Origin: an uncultured Verrucomicrobiota bacterium
GTDB lineage: Bacteria > Verrucomicrobiota > Verrucomicrobiia > Opitutales > Seribacteraceae
Assembly: GCA_902615835.1 (NCBI GenBank)
Contig: CACMQL010000001.1
Coordinates: 50,708 to 114,707, forward strand
DNA: 64,000 nucleotides
Reading direction: 5' to 3'
Shown: positions 26,498 through 35,069 of the stretch, in pieces
Numbering within the stretch: position 1 is the first letter of the stretch
How the letters are laid out: each line of letters begins with the position of its first letter
Notes under the pieces: generated by a model
The model's input: the letters and a program-made list of their open reading frames with translations, nothing else
Database searches by the model: none
Told to the model about the DNA's origin: nothing
Translations under genes and position numbers: made by a program

Positions 26498-27422
26498 AAA
26501 AATAAAAATCGTAGTATTGGGCTGCCAGCAAATCTGCGTAGATTTTTTGAAATATCTTAATTCTATCAGTGATATTGAGGTTTCTTTGGTTGTTACTTAT
26601 GAGTTGCCTTTAGATAAAACTTATAATTATAAGTCAGTTTTAGAGGAAGCAGGAAAAATGGGCTTGGATGTTGTTTGCCCATCGAAACTTACAACAAAAT
26701 TAATTGATAAAATTGAAAGCATTGAGCCCAACTTTATCTTTTCCGTATATTATAGAAAAATTCTGCCCAAAAGATTGCTCAATTTATGTCCAGGGCGTTG
26801 TATAAACATTCATCCGAGTAAGCTGCCTGAATATCGAGGTCCGGTACCTACGGCATGGGCTATAGCAAATGGCGAAAAAGAGTATGGCATCTCGATTCAT
26901 TTAATGGATGAAGGGATTGATACAGGAGATATATTAGTTCAAGAGATCTTTCCAATTGTTAGAGATGATACTGGCTTTTCTCTCTACACTAAAGCGATGA
27001 GCTGCGGTGCAGAACTTCTGAAAAAACATTTTCGTGATATTGTAGGGGGTAAAATAACACCGCAAAAACAATTGGGATTAGGTTCCTATTATGGAAAACT
27101 TCGAGGTACTTTTCTGATTAATTGGCAACAACGTGTAGAGCAAATAATTAATATTATCCGTGTGTATGCGGAGCCTTTTAATAGAGCGGAGACAATACTG
27201 TACAACAAGTATCTGTTTATTAATAAAGCCTCTGCCTTCTATGATAACAAATATCCTGCACAAGGGGTAGGTAGGATTGTTGATATAATTGATAAAGAAA
27301 GACTCGTCATATCATGTGCTGATGGTTGCTTAATATTAAATGAATTTGAGATCGTTCCAAAACTTAACGCAATTGAGAAGGATGTTTATCTAAAGATAGG
27401 GAATCAGTTTAAAATAAATTAA
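26487..27422 (+). CDS. Formyltransferase (methionyl-tRNA formyltransferase-like fold) for sugar N-formylation
   Basis: A 311-aa protein of the formyl_trans_N fold, which uses N10-formyltetrahydrofolate. Motifs are SVYYRKILPKRLL, the Asn/His pair in INIHPSKLPEYRGPVPTAWA and the catalytic Asp region LMDEGIDTGDILVQ. The C-terminal third (FNRAETILYNKYLFINKASAF) resembles the small beta-barrel domain of Fmt/ArnA-like enzymes. The operon position between neuB-like and Gfo/Idh genes argues for formylation of an amino sugar and not of initiator tRNA. It overlaps the upstream gene by 11 bases. Confidence 0.85.
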   Translation: MSSKKIKIVVLGCQQICVDFLKYLNSISDIEVSLVVTYELPLDKTYNYKSVLEEAGKMGLDVVCPSKLTTKLIDKIESIEPNFIFSVYYRKILPKRLLNLCPGRCINIHPSKLPEYRGPVPTAWAIANGEKEYGISIHLMDEGIDTGDILVQEIFPIVRDDTGFSLYTKAMSCGAELLKKHFRDIVGGKITPQKQLGLGSYYGKLRGTFLINWQQRVEQIINIIRVYAEPFNRAETILYNKYLFINKASAFYDNKYPAQGVGRIVDIIDKERLVISCADGCLILNEFEIVPKLNAIEKDVYLKIGNQFKIN

Positions 27423-27424
27423 AT

Positions 27425-28426
27425 TTGAGTGAATTCAGTGCAATTTTTTTTGGTTTAGGTTCCATAGGAAAAAAACATTGCAGCAACTACCGTAAATTGT
27501 TTCCCGATGCTCGAATTCTAACTCCGAATAATACAACTACTTCTAGTAAGTTTATAGAAGAAAATAAAATTGAAGTAATTGATATTAAAACAGATTGGCA
27601 AGCCGATATTGCATTTATTACAAATCCAACAAGCCTTCACCTAAAAACTGCTATCATGGCTGCAAAAAAAGGCTGCCACCTATTTATCGAAAAACCTTTT
27701 GTTCATGAAATTGAAGACTGCCAAAGTTTAAAAAAAATTATTATAGACAAAAACCTAGGTTTTTTCGTTGCATTTAATTATCGATTTCATCCCTTACTAG
27801 CACATCTAAAAAGTTTATTACAGAACAATACAATAAATGGTATTTGTTCTGTGTCGATTGATTATGGGCAATACTTCCCTGATTGGCATCCATATGAAGA
27901 TTATCGTAATAGTTATGTTGGCAAAAAAGAACTGGGGGGTGGCACGATATTAACTGCTTCTCATGAAATCGACTATGCGATTTGGATATTTGGCAAGCCA
28001 TTGTATTTAAATTGTGTTGGTGGCAAGAGAAGTTCTTTAGACATAGATGTAGAGGATGTTGTTGATATTAGTATGCTGATGGAAGGAAAATTCAACTTAA
28101 CAATTCACTTAGATATTCTTCAAAAAAAATACACCAGAAACATCAAAATCGTCACTGAACAAGGTAATTGGGAAATCGATCTAGTTGGTTGTCAGATACA
28201 TAAAGAATGTAACGAAAAGAAAGAGTTAGTTTTTGAAACACCAGTAATCGATAAAACTAAAATTTTAGAAGCAGAAGTTAAGCATTTTGTGTCACAATTG
28301 AAGTCAAATGATATTGCTCAAGAATACTGGATTGAGCAGTTTAATGAAGCTCTAGACATCCAAAAAGTTGCTTTGAATGCGAAGCAGTGTCTGGAGAGAA
28401 ATAACAAAAAAATAGGAATCATCTAG
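27425..28426 (+). CDS. Gfo/Idh/MocA-family sugar oxidoreductase
   Basis: A 333-aa NAD(P)-dependent dehydrogenase starting with TTG. It shows the Rossmann start FFGLGSIGKKHCSNYRKLFP, the EKP motif (LFIEKPFVHEIEDC) and the second-domain segment GGGTILTASHEIDYAIWIFG, which holds the catalytic His. It is preceded by only 2 bases from the formyltransferase stop, so the pair is tightly coupled. It may oxidise the sugar ring or side chain of the acid or of its precursor; nothing in the sequence fixes which. Confidence 0.85.
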   Translation: MSEFSAIFFGLGSIGKKHCSNYRKLFPDARILTPNNTTTSSKFIEENKIEVIDIKTDWQADIAFITNPTSLHLKTAIMAAKKGCHLFIEKPFVHEIEDCQSLKKIIIDKNLGFFVAFNYRFHPLLAHLKSLLQNNTINGICSVSIDYGQYFPDWHPYEDYRNSYVGKKELGGGTILTASHEIDYAIWIFGKPLYLNCVGGKRSSLDIDVEDVVDISMLMEGKFNLTIHLDILQKKYTRNIKIVTEQGNWEIDLVGCQIHKECNEKKELVFETPVIDKTKILEAEVKHFVSQLKSNDIAQEYWIEQFNEALDIQKVALNAKQCLERNNKKIGII

Positions 28427-28428
28427 CA

Positions 28429-29121
28429 ATAGCAAAGGCAGTTGCAATTATATTGGCTCGTGGTGGGAGTAAAAGAATCCCCAACAAAAATATTAAGGAT
28501 TTCCACGGTAAACCGATAATTCACTATTCTATAGCTGCGGCATTAAGTTCAGAATGCTTTGAGAGGGTTATTGTTTCTACAGATAGCAAAAAAATAGCTG
28601 AAATTAGTCTTAAAGAAGGAGCTGAGGTGCCTTTCTTTAGATCAGAATTGAATTCGAATGATACTGCAACCACACCCGATGCTCTAATTGAAGTTCTTGA
28701 ATGCTTAGAAAAACAAGGTGAAAAGTATGAAACATTTTGCTGTATTTACCCAACTTCACCTCTAATTAAATCTGATGTAATAAAAGAGGCCTTCGAATTG
28801 TGTCGAGATAAAGATGAAATAGACGGCGTTATTCCCGTAACAGTTTTTAGCTATCCAATTCAGCGATCACTAAGAATTAAGGATGATTATGTAATGATGG
28901 CTGATGAAAGATATATTCATACTCGATCACAGGACCTAGAAGAGTGTTATCATGATGCTGGTCAGTTTTACTTTTTAAGAACCGCTGCTTTTAAAAAAAG
29001 CAAAAATCTATGGTTGCCCAAAATCAAACCTCTGATTCTTCCACATTTAGAAGTTCAAGATATTGATAATCAAGCAGACTGGGAGATTGCAGAGCTTAAA
29101 TATACCATAATTAACTCCTAA
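28429..29121 (+). CDS. CMP-nonulosonate (NeuA-like) cytidylyltransferase, apparent AUA start
   Basis: It activates a sialic-acid-like sugar with CTP to its CMP form for transfer. The nucleotide-binding signature AIILARGGSKRIPNKNIKDF is followed by ERVIVSTDSKKIAEIS, CIYPTSPLIKSDVIKEA and HDAGQFYFLRTAAF. Reading from ATA at 28429 gives 230 aa including the full first beta strand (AKAVAIIL). The first ordinary start is the TTG at 28453, which would remove that strand and begin at ARGGS. AGGA lies at 28414-28417, about 11 bases before the ATA. No in-frame ATG, GTG or TTG lies between the upstream stop and 28453. Confidence 0.88.
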   Translation: MAKAVAIILARGGSKRIPNKNIKDFHGKPIIHYSIAAALSSECFERVIVSTDSKKIAEISLKEGAEVPFFRSELNSNDTATTPDALIEVLECLEKQGEKYETFCCIYPTSPLIKSDVIKEAFELCRDKDEIDGVIPVTVFSYPIQRSLRIKDDYVMMADERYIHTRSQDLEECYHDAGQFYFLRTAAFKKSKNLWLPKIKPLILPHLEVQDIDNQADWEIAELKYTIINS

Positions 29122-29142
29122 TATCCTCATCTACTAAAAATT

Positions 29143-30297
29143 ATGAAAAAAATAGATTATTGCACAAAGTGTTTATTCCCTGAAACCAAACCTAACCTTT
29201 CCTTTAATGATGATGGGGTATGTATCGCTTGTATCACTTTTGAAAGTAGACCCAACATAGACTGGAATGTCAAAAAGCAACAACTATCACAGATCTTAGA
29301 TAAATATCGTTCCTGCGATGGTACTAACTGGGATTGTATTGTCCCAGTTAGTGGAGGGAAAGACAGTACATATCAAGTTCTAACTATGCTTGAGTATGGT
29401 ATGACGCCTCTATGCGTAACTTCGACCACTTGTCATTTATCGGAAATTGGACGCCGGAATATAGAGAACCTTAAAAATATAGGAGCGGATTACATTGAGA
29501 TGACGCCAAATCCCAAAGTGAGAGCAAAGCTCAACAGAATCGGCTTATACCAAGTAGGAGATATTTCATGGCCCGAGCATGTAGGCATGTTTACACTGCC
29601 TGTGCGTGTTGCTGTTAAGTTTAATATCTCACTAGTAATTTGGGGAGAAAACCCAGAGAATGAACACGGAGGTCCTAAAAGTGAGGTTGACGGACATGTT
29701 ATGGACCGAGCGTGGCTTGAGGAATTCGGAGGAATGCTGGGACTTCGAATTAATGATATTGTAGGCATGGACGGTATTACTGCTAATGATATGTTGCCCT
29801 ATACATACCCCAGTGCTGAAGAACTTGAAAAGGTTGGCGTAAAATGCCTCAACTTAGGACAATTTATTCCATGGAATGGAATTGATAACTATTTGATATC
29901 TCAAGCATACGGAATGGAGACTTTCGGGGATGCAGTTGAGGGTTCAATGGTAGATTATGAAAACCTTGATAATCATCAAAATGGTATTCACGAATACTTT
30001 AAGTTCTTGAAATTTGGATATGGTAGAGCAACCGATCAGGCTTCTCTCTTGATTCGCAGAGGTCGTTTAACCAGAGAGAGAGGATTAGATATAGTCAGAA
30101 AATTAGATGGGAAATTTCCTTGGACTTATTTAGGCAAGCCCATCGAGGAGATACTTTGCCGTGTAGGCATAAGCATGGAAGAGTTCATAAAAATATGCGA
30201 TCGGTTTACTAACAAGAGAATTTTCAAATGCGATAACAAAGGTAAGTTAATCAAAGATAGTCAGGGGAATTTAGAAAAGATCAACGATGATAACTAA
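29143..30297 (+). CDS. N-acetyl sugar amidotransferase (WbpG/PseA/PtmG-like)
   Basis: This PP-loop ATPase activates a sugar N-acyl group and accepts ammonia to form an acetamidino group. The protein is 384 aa. Two CxxC pairs (Cys7/Cys10 and Cys27/Cys30) probably bind zinc, and the PP-loop is VPVSGGKDSTYQ (residues 68-78). Downstream family segments are GENPENEHGGP and GRATDQASLLIRRGRLTRE. hisH- and hisF-like genes follow directly, giving the three-gene module known from Pseudomonas O-antigen and Campylobacter flagellar glycan synthesis. The likely substrate here is the nonulosonic acid or its precursor. Confidence 0.92.
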   Translation: MKKIDYCTKCLFPETKPNLSFNDDGVCIACITFESRPNIDWNVKKQQLSQILDKYRSCDGTNWDCIVPVSGGKDSTYQVLTMLEYGMTPLCVTSTTCHLSEIGRRNIENLKNIGADYIEMTPNPKVRAKLNRIGLYQVGDISWPEHVGMFTLPVRVAVKFNISLVIWGENPENEHGGPKSEVDGHVMDRAWLEEFGGMLGLRINDIVGMDGITANDMLPYTYPSAEELEKVGVKCLNLGQFIPWNGIDNYLISQAYGMETFGDAVEGSMVDYENLDNHQNGIHEYFKFLKFGYGRATDQASLLIRRGRLTRERGLDIVRKLDGKFPWTYLGKPIEEILCRVGISMEEFIKICDRFTNKRIFKCDNKGKLIKDSQGNLEKINDDN

Positions 30298-30918
30298 ATG
30301 ACTACCTTAGTGATAGATTATGGAATGGGTAATCTAGCCTCGGTGAGAAGGGCTTTGGAAGAGTGCGGTAGTGATGTTATTGTTAGTAAAGACGCTGACG
30401 ATATTGAGGATGCTAATGCGATCATATTGCCAGGAGTAGGTGCTTTTTCAGAGGGCATGCAGCGCTTACATGATATGGGATGGGGCAAAGCTCTCACGAA
30501 AGCAGTTTTAGAAGAAAAAACTCCGATCTTAGGAATCTGTCTTGGTATGCAGTTGCTTGCAGATTGGGGCTATGAACATAATAAGACAAAGGGACTGGGA
30601 TATATAGCTGGAGAAGTAGTTAAACTAGAGCTTCAAAATACTAGAATTCCTCACATAGGTTGGAATGAGGTTTCTTATAAGGAGGAAAATCTACTACTAG
30701 AACATATCTCTAATGGCACTGATTTTTATTTTGTTCATAGCTATCATTTTATCCCTCAAAACCAAGAGGCTATACTCGGAACAACTACGCATGGATTTGA
30801 ATTTGTATCCATAGTTCAAAATAACAATATTTTTGGAACTCAGTTTCACCCTGAGAAAAGCTCTAAGAATGGATTTGTTCTTCTGCGTAACTTCTTGAAA
30901 TTTTCTGAATCATGCTAA
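30298..30918 (+). CDS. hisH2: HisH-like glutamine amidotransferase of the sugar amidination module
   Basis: This class I glutaminase (206 aa) releases ammonia from glutamine. The catalytic triad is visible: Cys81 in LGICLGMQLL, His184 and Glu186 in GTQFHPEKSS. The opening TTLVIDYGMGNLASVRRAL is typical of HisH. It begins directly after the WbpG-like stop and overlaps the HisF-like gene by 7 bases. Because other histidine genes are absent and the partners are the amidotransferase and a HisF variant, it should feed ammonia to sugar amidination, not to imidazole glycerol phosphate. Confidence 0.93.
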   Translation: MTTLVIDYGMGNLASVRRALEECGSDVIVSKDADDIEDANAIILPGVGAFSEGMQRLHDMGWGKALTKAVLEEKTPILGICLGMQLLADWGYEHNKTKGLGYIAGEVVKLELQNTRIPHIGWNEVSYKEENLLLEHISNGTDFYFVHSYHFIPQNQEAILGTTTHGFEFVSIVQNNNIFGTQFHPEKSSKNGFVLLRNFLKFSESC

Positions 30919-31673
30919 AAACACGCATTATACCAACATTACTCTGGAAAGATTTAGGATTAGTAAAAGGAGTAGCGTTTGATAGTTGGAGACGTTTAGG
31001 AACTGTTCTTCCAGCCATAAAAGTATATAATTCTAGAGATGTAGATGAACTAGTCCTTTTTGACATCATAGCTAGCGAAGAGAATACTAGACCAGATTTT
31101 GACATCATAGAAGATCTTGCGATGGAATGTTTTGTGCCATTCACAGTAGGTGGCGGAATAAGAACGCTGGAAGATGTTCGGACATTACTAAGTGTCGGAG
31201 CAGATAAAATAGTTATAAATACAGCAGCATTTGATTCTCCCCAACTTATTAGTCAAATTGCAGAGCGTTTTGGAAGCCAGTGTATAGTGCTAAGTATTGA
31301 CGCCAAACGACATTCAAATGGAGATTATGAGTGTTATCGATATTGTGGGAAAGAAAAGACTGGTAAAGGGGTCCTAGATTGGGCAAAGGAAATGGAAAAC
31401 GCAGGTGCGGGTGAAATTCTGCTAACTTCTATTGATAATGATGGAACTATGAATGGTTATGACCTTGAATTGATAAAGATGGTAACTCAAGAGCTATCAA
31501 TTCCAGTAATTGCATCGGGGGGAGCGGGGAACTATCAGGATTTGGCTGATGCAGTTTTACTAGGTGGCGCTGAAGCAATTGCTGCAGCTAGCATTTTTCA
31601 TTTTACTGAACAAACACCTCAAGCAGCTAAACTTTATTTAAAGGAAAAGGGAGTCTCCGTTCGCTTTTCATAG
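30912..31673 (+). CDS. hisF2: HisF-like ammonia-channelling subunit (WbpI/HisF2 type)
   Basis: A 253-aa beta/alpha barrel with HisF landmarks: KTRIIPTLLWKDLGLVKGV, VDELVLFDIIASE, FTVGGGIRTLEDVR, VLSIDAKRHSNGDYE and PVIASGGAGNYQDL. In true HisF the N-terminal CLD motif provides catalytic Asp11; here residue 11 is Leu (TLLW), while the Asp130 equivalent (SIDAKR) remains. Loss of Asp11 with the barrel intact is what one expects of the sugar-amidination paralogues that only channel ammonia. It completes the wbpG-hisH-hisF module. Confidence 0.92.
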   Translation: MLKTRIIPTLLWKDLGLVKGVAFDSWRRLGTVLPAIKVYNSRDVDELVLFDIIASEENTRPDFDIIEDLAMECFVPFTVGGGIRTLEDVRTLLSVGADKIVINTAAFDSPQLISQIAERFGSQCIVLSIDAKRHSNGDYECYRYCGKEKTGKGVLDWAKEMENAGAGEILLTSIDNDGTMNGYDLELIKMVTQELSIPVIASGGAGNYQDLADAVLLGGAEAIAAASIFHFTEQTPQAAKLYLKEKGVSVRFS

Positions 31674-31690
31674 TTCATGAAATTAAATTA

Positions 31691-32551
31691 ATGAAAACAA
31701 AAAATGATAAGCTAGAACAGGTAAACTTGGACTGTTGCCCTTGGTGCCAATCCAAGAGATCTGAGCCTTGGGGCAGAAAAGTACGAGGCTTTGTTGCTGT
31801 TAGATGCGAAGACTGCGATGTAGTATATATTCAGAATCGCTTAAGTATTGAAGGTCTATCTGGGTATTATGCCAATTACTTGAATGAGGTTCACCAGTCT
31901 GACAAAAAGAAGAATACTCAAAGAAATCATATGTATGATCTGGAATATTCATTGATGAGTAAATTTATTACTTCTGGTAAGGTACTAGATGTTGGTTGCA
32001 GCAATGGTGCTTTTTTAAAGGTATTTGAGGAAGAAGGTTTTAAATGCCATGGAGTTGAATTTGGCGAAGCTGCTGCCGTAGAAGCATCAAAGTTTTTTCC
32101 AGTCTATTATGGTGAATTTCCTGAGATCGAGATAGAAGAAAAATTCGATGTGATTATTTTTAGGGGAGTAATAGAACATGTCATTGATGCTAAAGCATAC
32201 TTAAAAAAAGCAGTTAGCTTATTAAGCCCCGATGGATATCTTTTAATTACAGCTACTCCTAACAGAGATAGTTTCAGTTGTAATTTATATGAGGAAAAAT
32301 GGAATCAGCATTATCCCGAAGTTCATCTTTTGCATCTAGCTGAAAGGCATTTGACCGTTTATCTTAACGAGCAAGGCTTAAAGCTTTTATCTGAAAAATA
32401 CTTTTACGAAGAGACTTCTTATGCAGACCCAGAAAATGACCTATTAACTGTGGCTGAAGCATTGAAGCAGAAAAATAATGGTGAAGAGATAACAGTTCCT
32501 TCACCCGCGTTTTACAAGAATATGTTAACATTGATTTATCAATCATCTTAA
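31691..32551 (+). CDS. SAM-dependent methyltransferase with N-terminal zinc-ribbon
   Basis: This 286-aa protein has an N-terminal zinc-binding pattern (CPWCQSKRSEPWG and VRCEDCDVVYI) followed by a class I methyltransferase domain with motif I VLDVGCSNGAFLKVFEEEG, FDVIIFRGVIEHVIDAKAYL and the LLITATPNRDS strand. Proteins of this architecture occur in O-antigen and sugar-modification clusters and usually methylate sugars or nucleotide sugars. The substrate is unknown; it follows the amidination module by 17 bases. Confidence 0.8.
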   Translation: MKTKNDKLEQVNLDCCPWCQSKRSEPWGRKVRGFVAVRCEDCDVVYIQNRLSIEGLSGYYANYLNEVHQSDKKKNTQRNHMYDLEYSLMSKFITSGKVLDVGCSNGAFLKVFEEEGFKCHGVEFGEAAAVEASKFFPVYYGEFPEIEIEEKFDVIIFRGVIEHVIDAKAYLKKAVSLLSPDGYLLITATPNRDSFSCNLYEEKWNQHYPEVHLLHLAERHLTVYLNEQGLKLLSEKYFYEETSYADPENDLLTVAEALKQKNNGEEITVPSPAFYKNMLTLIYQSS

Positions 32552-32569
32552 GAACAAAAATTTGAAACT

Positions 32570-33187
32570 ATGGACTATCAAACAGAACAAGAGAAATTTT
32601 GGGCAGGCTCTTTTGGTAATGATTATAACAAGAGAGAATCAGGAGAAGATCGCTTAGCTTGGAAAACTTATTTATTTGCAAGTATTTTAGCGAAGACTCA
32701 TGGAGTAAATTCAGTAATAGAGTTTGGTGCTAATATAGGCTTGAACTTAGCTGCAATATGTAGGTTATTGCCAACATCTAAACTAAATGCCATCGAGATA
32801 AATTCTGAGGCTGTCCAAGAATTGAAGAAACTAGACCTTACTTCCGTTCATGAAATGTCAATATTGGAGTATGCTGAAGAAAAACAGCATGATTTCGTCT
32901 TTTCAATGGGAGTTCTAATTCACATTAACCCGACAAAGTTAGATGATATTTATCAAAGAATGTATGATGCAACACATAAGTATTTGTGTGTTATAGAATA
33001 TTATAACCCCAGTCCAGTTAGCATAAATTATAGGGGTAATGAAGAAAAATTATTCAAAAGAGACTTTGCCGGTGAAATCATGGACAAATTTCAAAACCTG
33101 AAATTAGTAGACTATGGATTTGCTTATCATCGGGATAATAATTTTCCACTAGATGATTTTAATTGGTTTTTAATGGAGAAAAATTAG
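32570..33187 (+). CDS. Pseudaminic-acid-biosynthesis-associated methylase
   Basis: A 205-aa class I methyltransferase opening with TEQEKFWAGSFGNDYNKRES, the pattern I associate with the pseudaminic-acid-associated methylase family (TIGR03587, from memory). Motif I is SVIEFGANIGLNLAAICRLLP, followed by SMGVLIHINPTKLDDIYQRM. Its presence next to NeuB/NeuA-like and WbpG-like genes supports a pseudaminic- or legionaminic-type sugar that may be methylated on nitrogen or oxygen. The enzyme step is not established for this family. Confidence 0.82.
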   Translation: MDYQTEQEKFWAGSFGNDYNKRESGEDRLAWKTYLFASILAKTHGVNSVIEFGANIGLNLAAICRLLPTSKLNAIEINSEAVQELKKLDLTSVHEMSILEYAEEKQHDFVFSMGVLIHINPTKLDDIYQRMYDATHKYLCVIEYYNPSPVSINYRGNEEKLFKRDFAGEIMDKFQNLKLVDYGFAYHRDNNFPLDDFNWFLMEKN

Positions 33188-33195
33188 CAGCGATA

Positions 33196-34863
33196 ATGAG
33201 GTTGATTCCACTAGCTTTATCAGCACTTAATAAGATAGAAAACCTTCTATTAGAGAAGGCTTATTGTAGGTATACTCCAAGAAGAACTTTTATTGAGAAG
33301 AACAATAAATTTTGGGAATCAATGGGTTCCCATAACAACTCTTCCAATAAATATGTGTTAAGTGAGGGAGTTGCTGGTAATAGCTTTTGGGCAATGCTAC
33401 TCTCAACAACGAATGCAATATTAGCCAGTGCATACAAAGCAAAGACTATATACTTGTTTGAAAGCATACCTGCCTCGTATTTATATGAAAAATGTGTTCA
33501 GGATAGTTTTAGTTCAAACATCTTTCTCAGTGTTGATGAGCTGACTAAACCGATGATGGGTGAAATCTCAGAGAAAGCCCAAGCTATTTATGATTCCCTT
33601 GAAGATCCTAAAGATATTTTAAACATTAGCTTCCGAGGAACTTTGATTGGCTCGAGTATCTATGATAGTTATCTGAAGTATCGCTATGCTACAATCCATT
33701 ATTTAGATGAGGATATCATACCCAATATTGTAAATGCGATTAAGTTTATTGAAGCCACAAATCAAATCAAAGAAAAGTATGATATTGTAGCAGGGTATTT
33801 TACTCATCTTACAGGAGTATATAATGGAGCCCCTTTGCGATTTCTTATTAACAATCAGGTTCCTATTTATTCAAGTGCAGGTGGCTTAGGTAATATTGTT
33901 AAGTATAAGGAATTTGAGCACAGTTGTGGGGATTTATATTATCCGATTTGTATTCCTATGGGCTTGTTTGAAAGAATCTCAAAGCACTTTGGAAATGACT
34001 ATTTGTTAGAAAAAGCTGATAAATACATTTCTCTTAGGAGTAAGGGCCATGTTAAAGATTACGATGCTATTCAGGCTTATTTGCCGGATAAGAAAATCTA
34101 TACATCCAAAGAAGAGTTTTGTGACAAATTCAATTTAGACTACGAGAAACCAACCGTATTCGTGATGCTTCATGCTATGAATGATGATCCACATTATCTC
34201 ATTCAAAATTGCTATGTAGATTTCTATGAATGGTTCATGGATACACTTGAGCAGGCAAAAAAGTTAGACTCTTACAACTGGGTATTTAAGCAACATCCAT
34301 CACTCAAAAATTATACTGAAGATTCAAATGTAAGAGGAATTATGTCTGTAATTGATAGTAAGCATATAATTTATTTTGATGAGAATCATTCTTTTAACTC
34401 ATCCTCTATTCAATATTTAGCTGATGTTATTTTAACAAGTGGTGGAACATCAGCTCTTGAGTATTCTTGTTGGGGTATACCTTCTATTGTAACTTGTGAG
34501 AATGTGTATTCAGGATACGAGATCGTTAATATAGCAAAAACGAAGGAAGAATACTATCAGTTGCTGTCCTCTATAGGTAATCTTGAGAAGTTATCTGAAG
34601 ACGTAATAGATAAAGCTAAAATACTGTTTTATTTAACTATGGGTATTGCTTATGCTGGTTTACATGAAGGAATATTAAAATCTAGAAATTGGGAAGAGGC
34701 GGGTTGTGCTAATAGGGATGAGGTTTTGCATGAATACATTGAATTCCATAATAAACAAGATCCGGAAAGTATAACTAGATTTAAAAATATGATCGCTCAT
34801 ATTACTGAGGATAAATACAGCGAAGAACCTAGAGATATGTATTTAGATTTTTCAATTATTTGA
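33196..34863 (+). CDS. Possible GT-B-fold glycosyltransferase or capsule-type transferase, uncharacterised
   Basis: This is a 555-aa protein from the ATG at 33196; a TTG at 33163 would overlap the previous gene. I do not recognise the N-terminal half. The C-terminal half shows TVFVMLHAMNDDPHYL, WVFKQHPSL and the stretch LADVILTSGGTSALEYSCWGIPSIVTCE, which resembles the nucleotide-sugar-binding part of GT-B capsule or CDP-glycerol-like transferases. Coming directly after nonulosonic acid activation genes, it could transfer that sugar from CMP. That is inference from position and fold hints only. Confidence 0.5.
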   Translation: MRLIPLALSALNKIENLLLEKAYCRYTPRRTFIEKNNKFWESMGSHNNSSNKYVLSEGVAGNSFWAMLLSTTNAILASAYKAKTIYLFESIPASYLYEKCVQDSFSSNIFLSVDELTKPMMGEISEKAQAIYDSLEDPKDILNISFRGTLIGSSIYDSYLKYRYATIHYLDEDIIPNIVNAIKFIEATNQIKEKYDIVAGYFTHLTGVYNGAPLRFLINNQVPIYSSAGGLGNIVKYKEFEHSCGDLYYPICIPMGLFERISKHFGNDYLLEKADKYISLRSKGHVKDYDAIQAYLPDKKIYTSKEEFCDKFNLDYEKPTVFVMLHAMNDDPHYLIQNCYVDFYEWFMDTLEQAKKLDSYNWVFKQHPSLKNYTEDSNVRGIMSVIDSKHIIYFDENHSFNSSSIQYLADVILTSGGTSALEYSCWGIPSIVTCENVYSGYEIVNIAKTKEEYYQLLSSIGNLEKLSEDVIDKAKILFYLTMGIAYAGLHEGILKSRNWEEAGCANRDEVLHEYIEFHNKQDPESITRFKNMIAHITEDKYSEEPRDMYLDFSII

Positions 34864-34912
34864 TTACTAAATTGGGTCCAAAAAATTGTTGTATGCTATC
34901 ACTTACTGACTA

Positions 34913-35032
34913 ATGAAAGAAAGCTTACTCACTTTACACGATGGGATTAATTATGGTGAGTATTGGCAGGTTTATGCGCTTCGTAAGTACTTTGAGTCCT
35001 TGGGACATGAATTTGTATTTAGAAGAATCTAG
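34913..35032 (+). pseudogene. N-terminal remnant of a polysaccharide pyruvyl transferase-like gene
   Basis: A 39-codon frame from ATG at 34913 to TAG at 35030-35032. It reads like the first strand and helix of pyruvyl transferases: LTLHDGINYGEYWQVYALRKY, then ESLGHEFVF. The normal gene continues for about 300 more residues; here it stops and an intact methyltransferase gene begins 38 bases later. It is probably a scar left by replacement of genes in the locus. Confidence 0.55.
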
Positions 35033-35069
35033 TAAGAGCAATAAAAAATAAGATTAACAGGCGAAGTTT

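Noticed and set aside
29143..31673. hisH and hisF read as histidine biosynthesis genes
   Set aside because: They directly follow a WbpG-like amidotransferase, no other his gene is near, and the HisF-like protein lacks Asp11.
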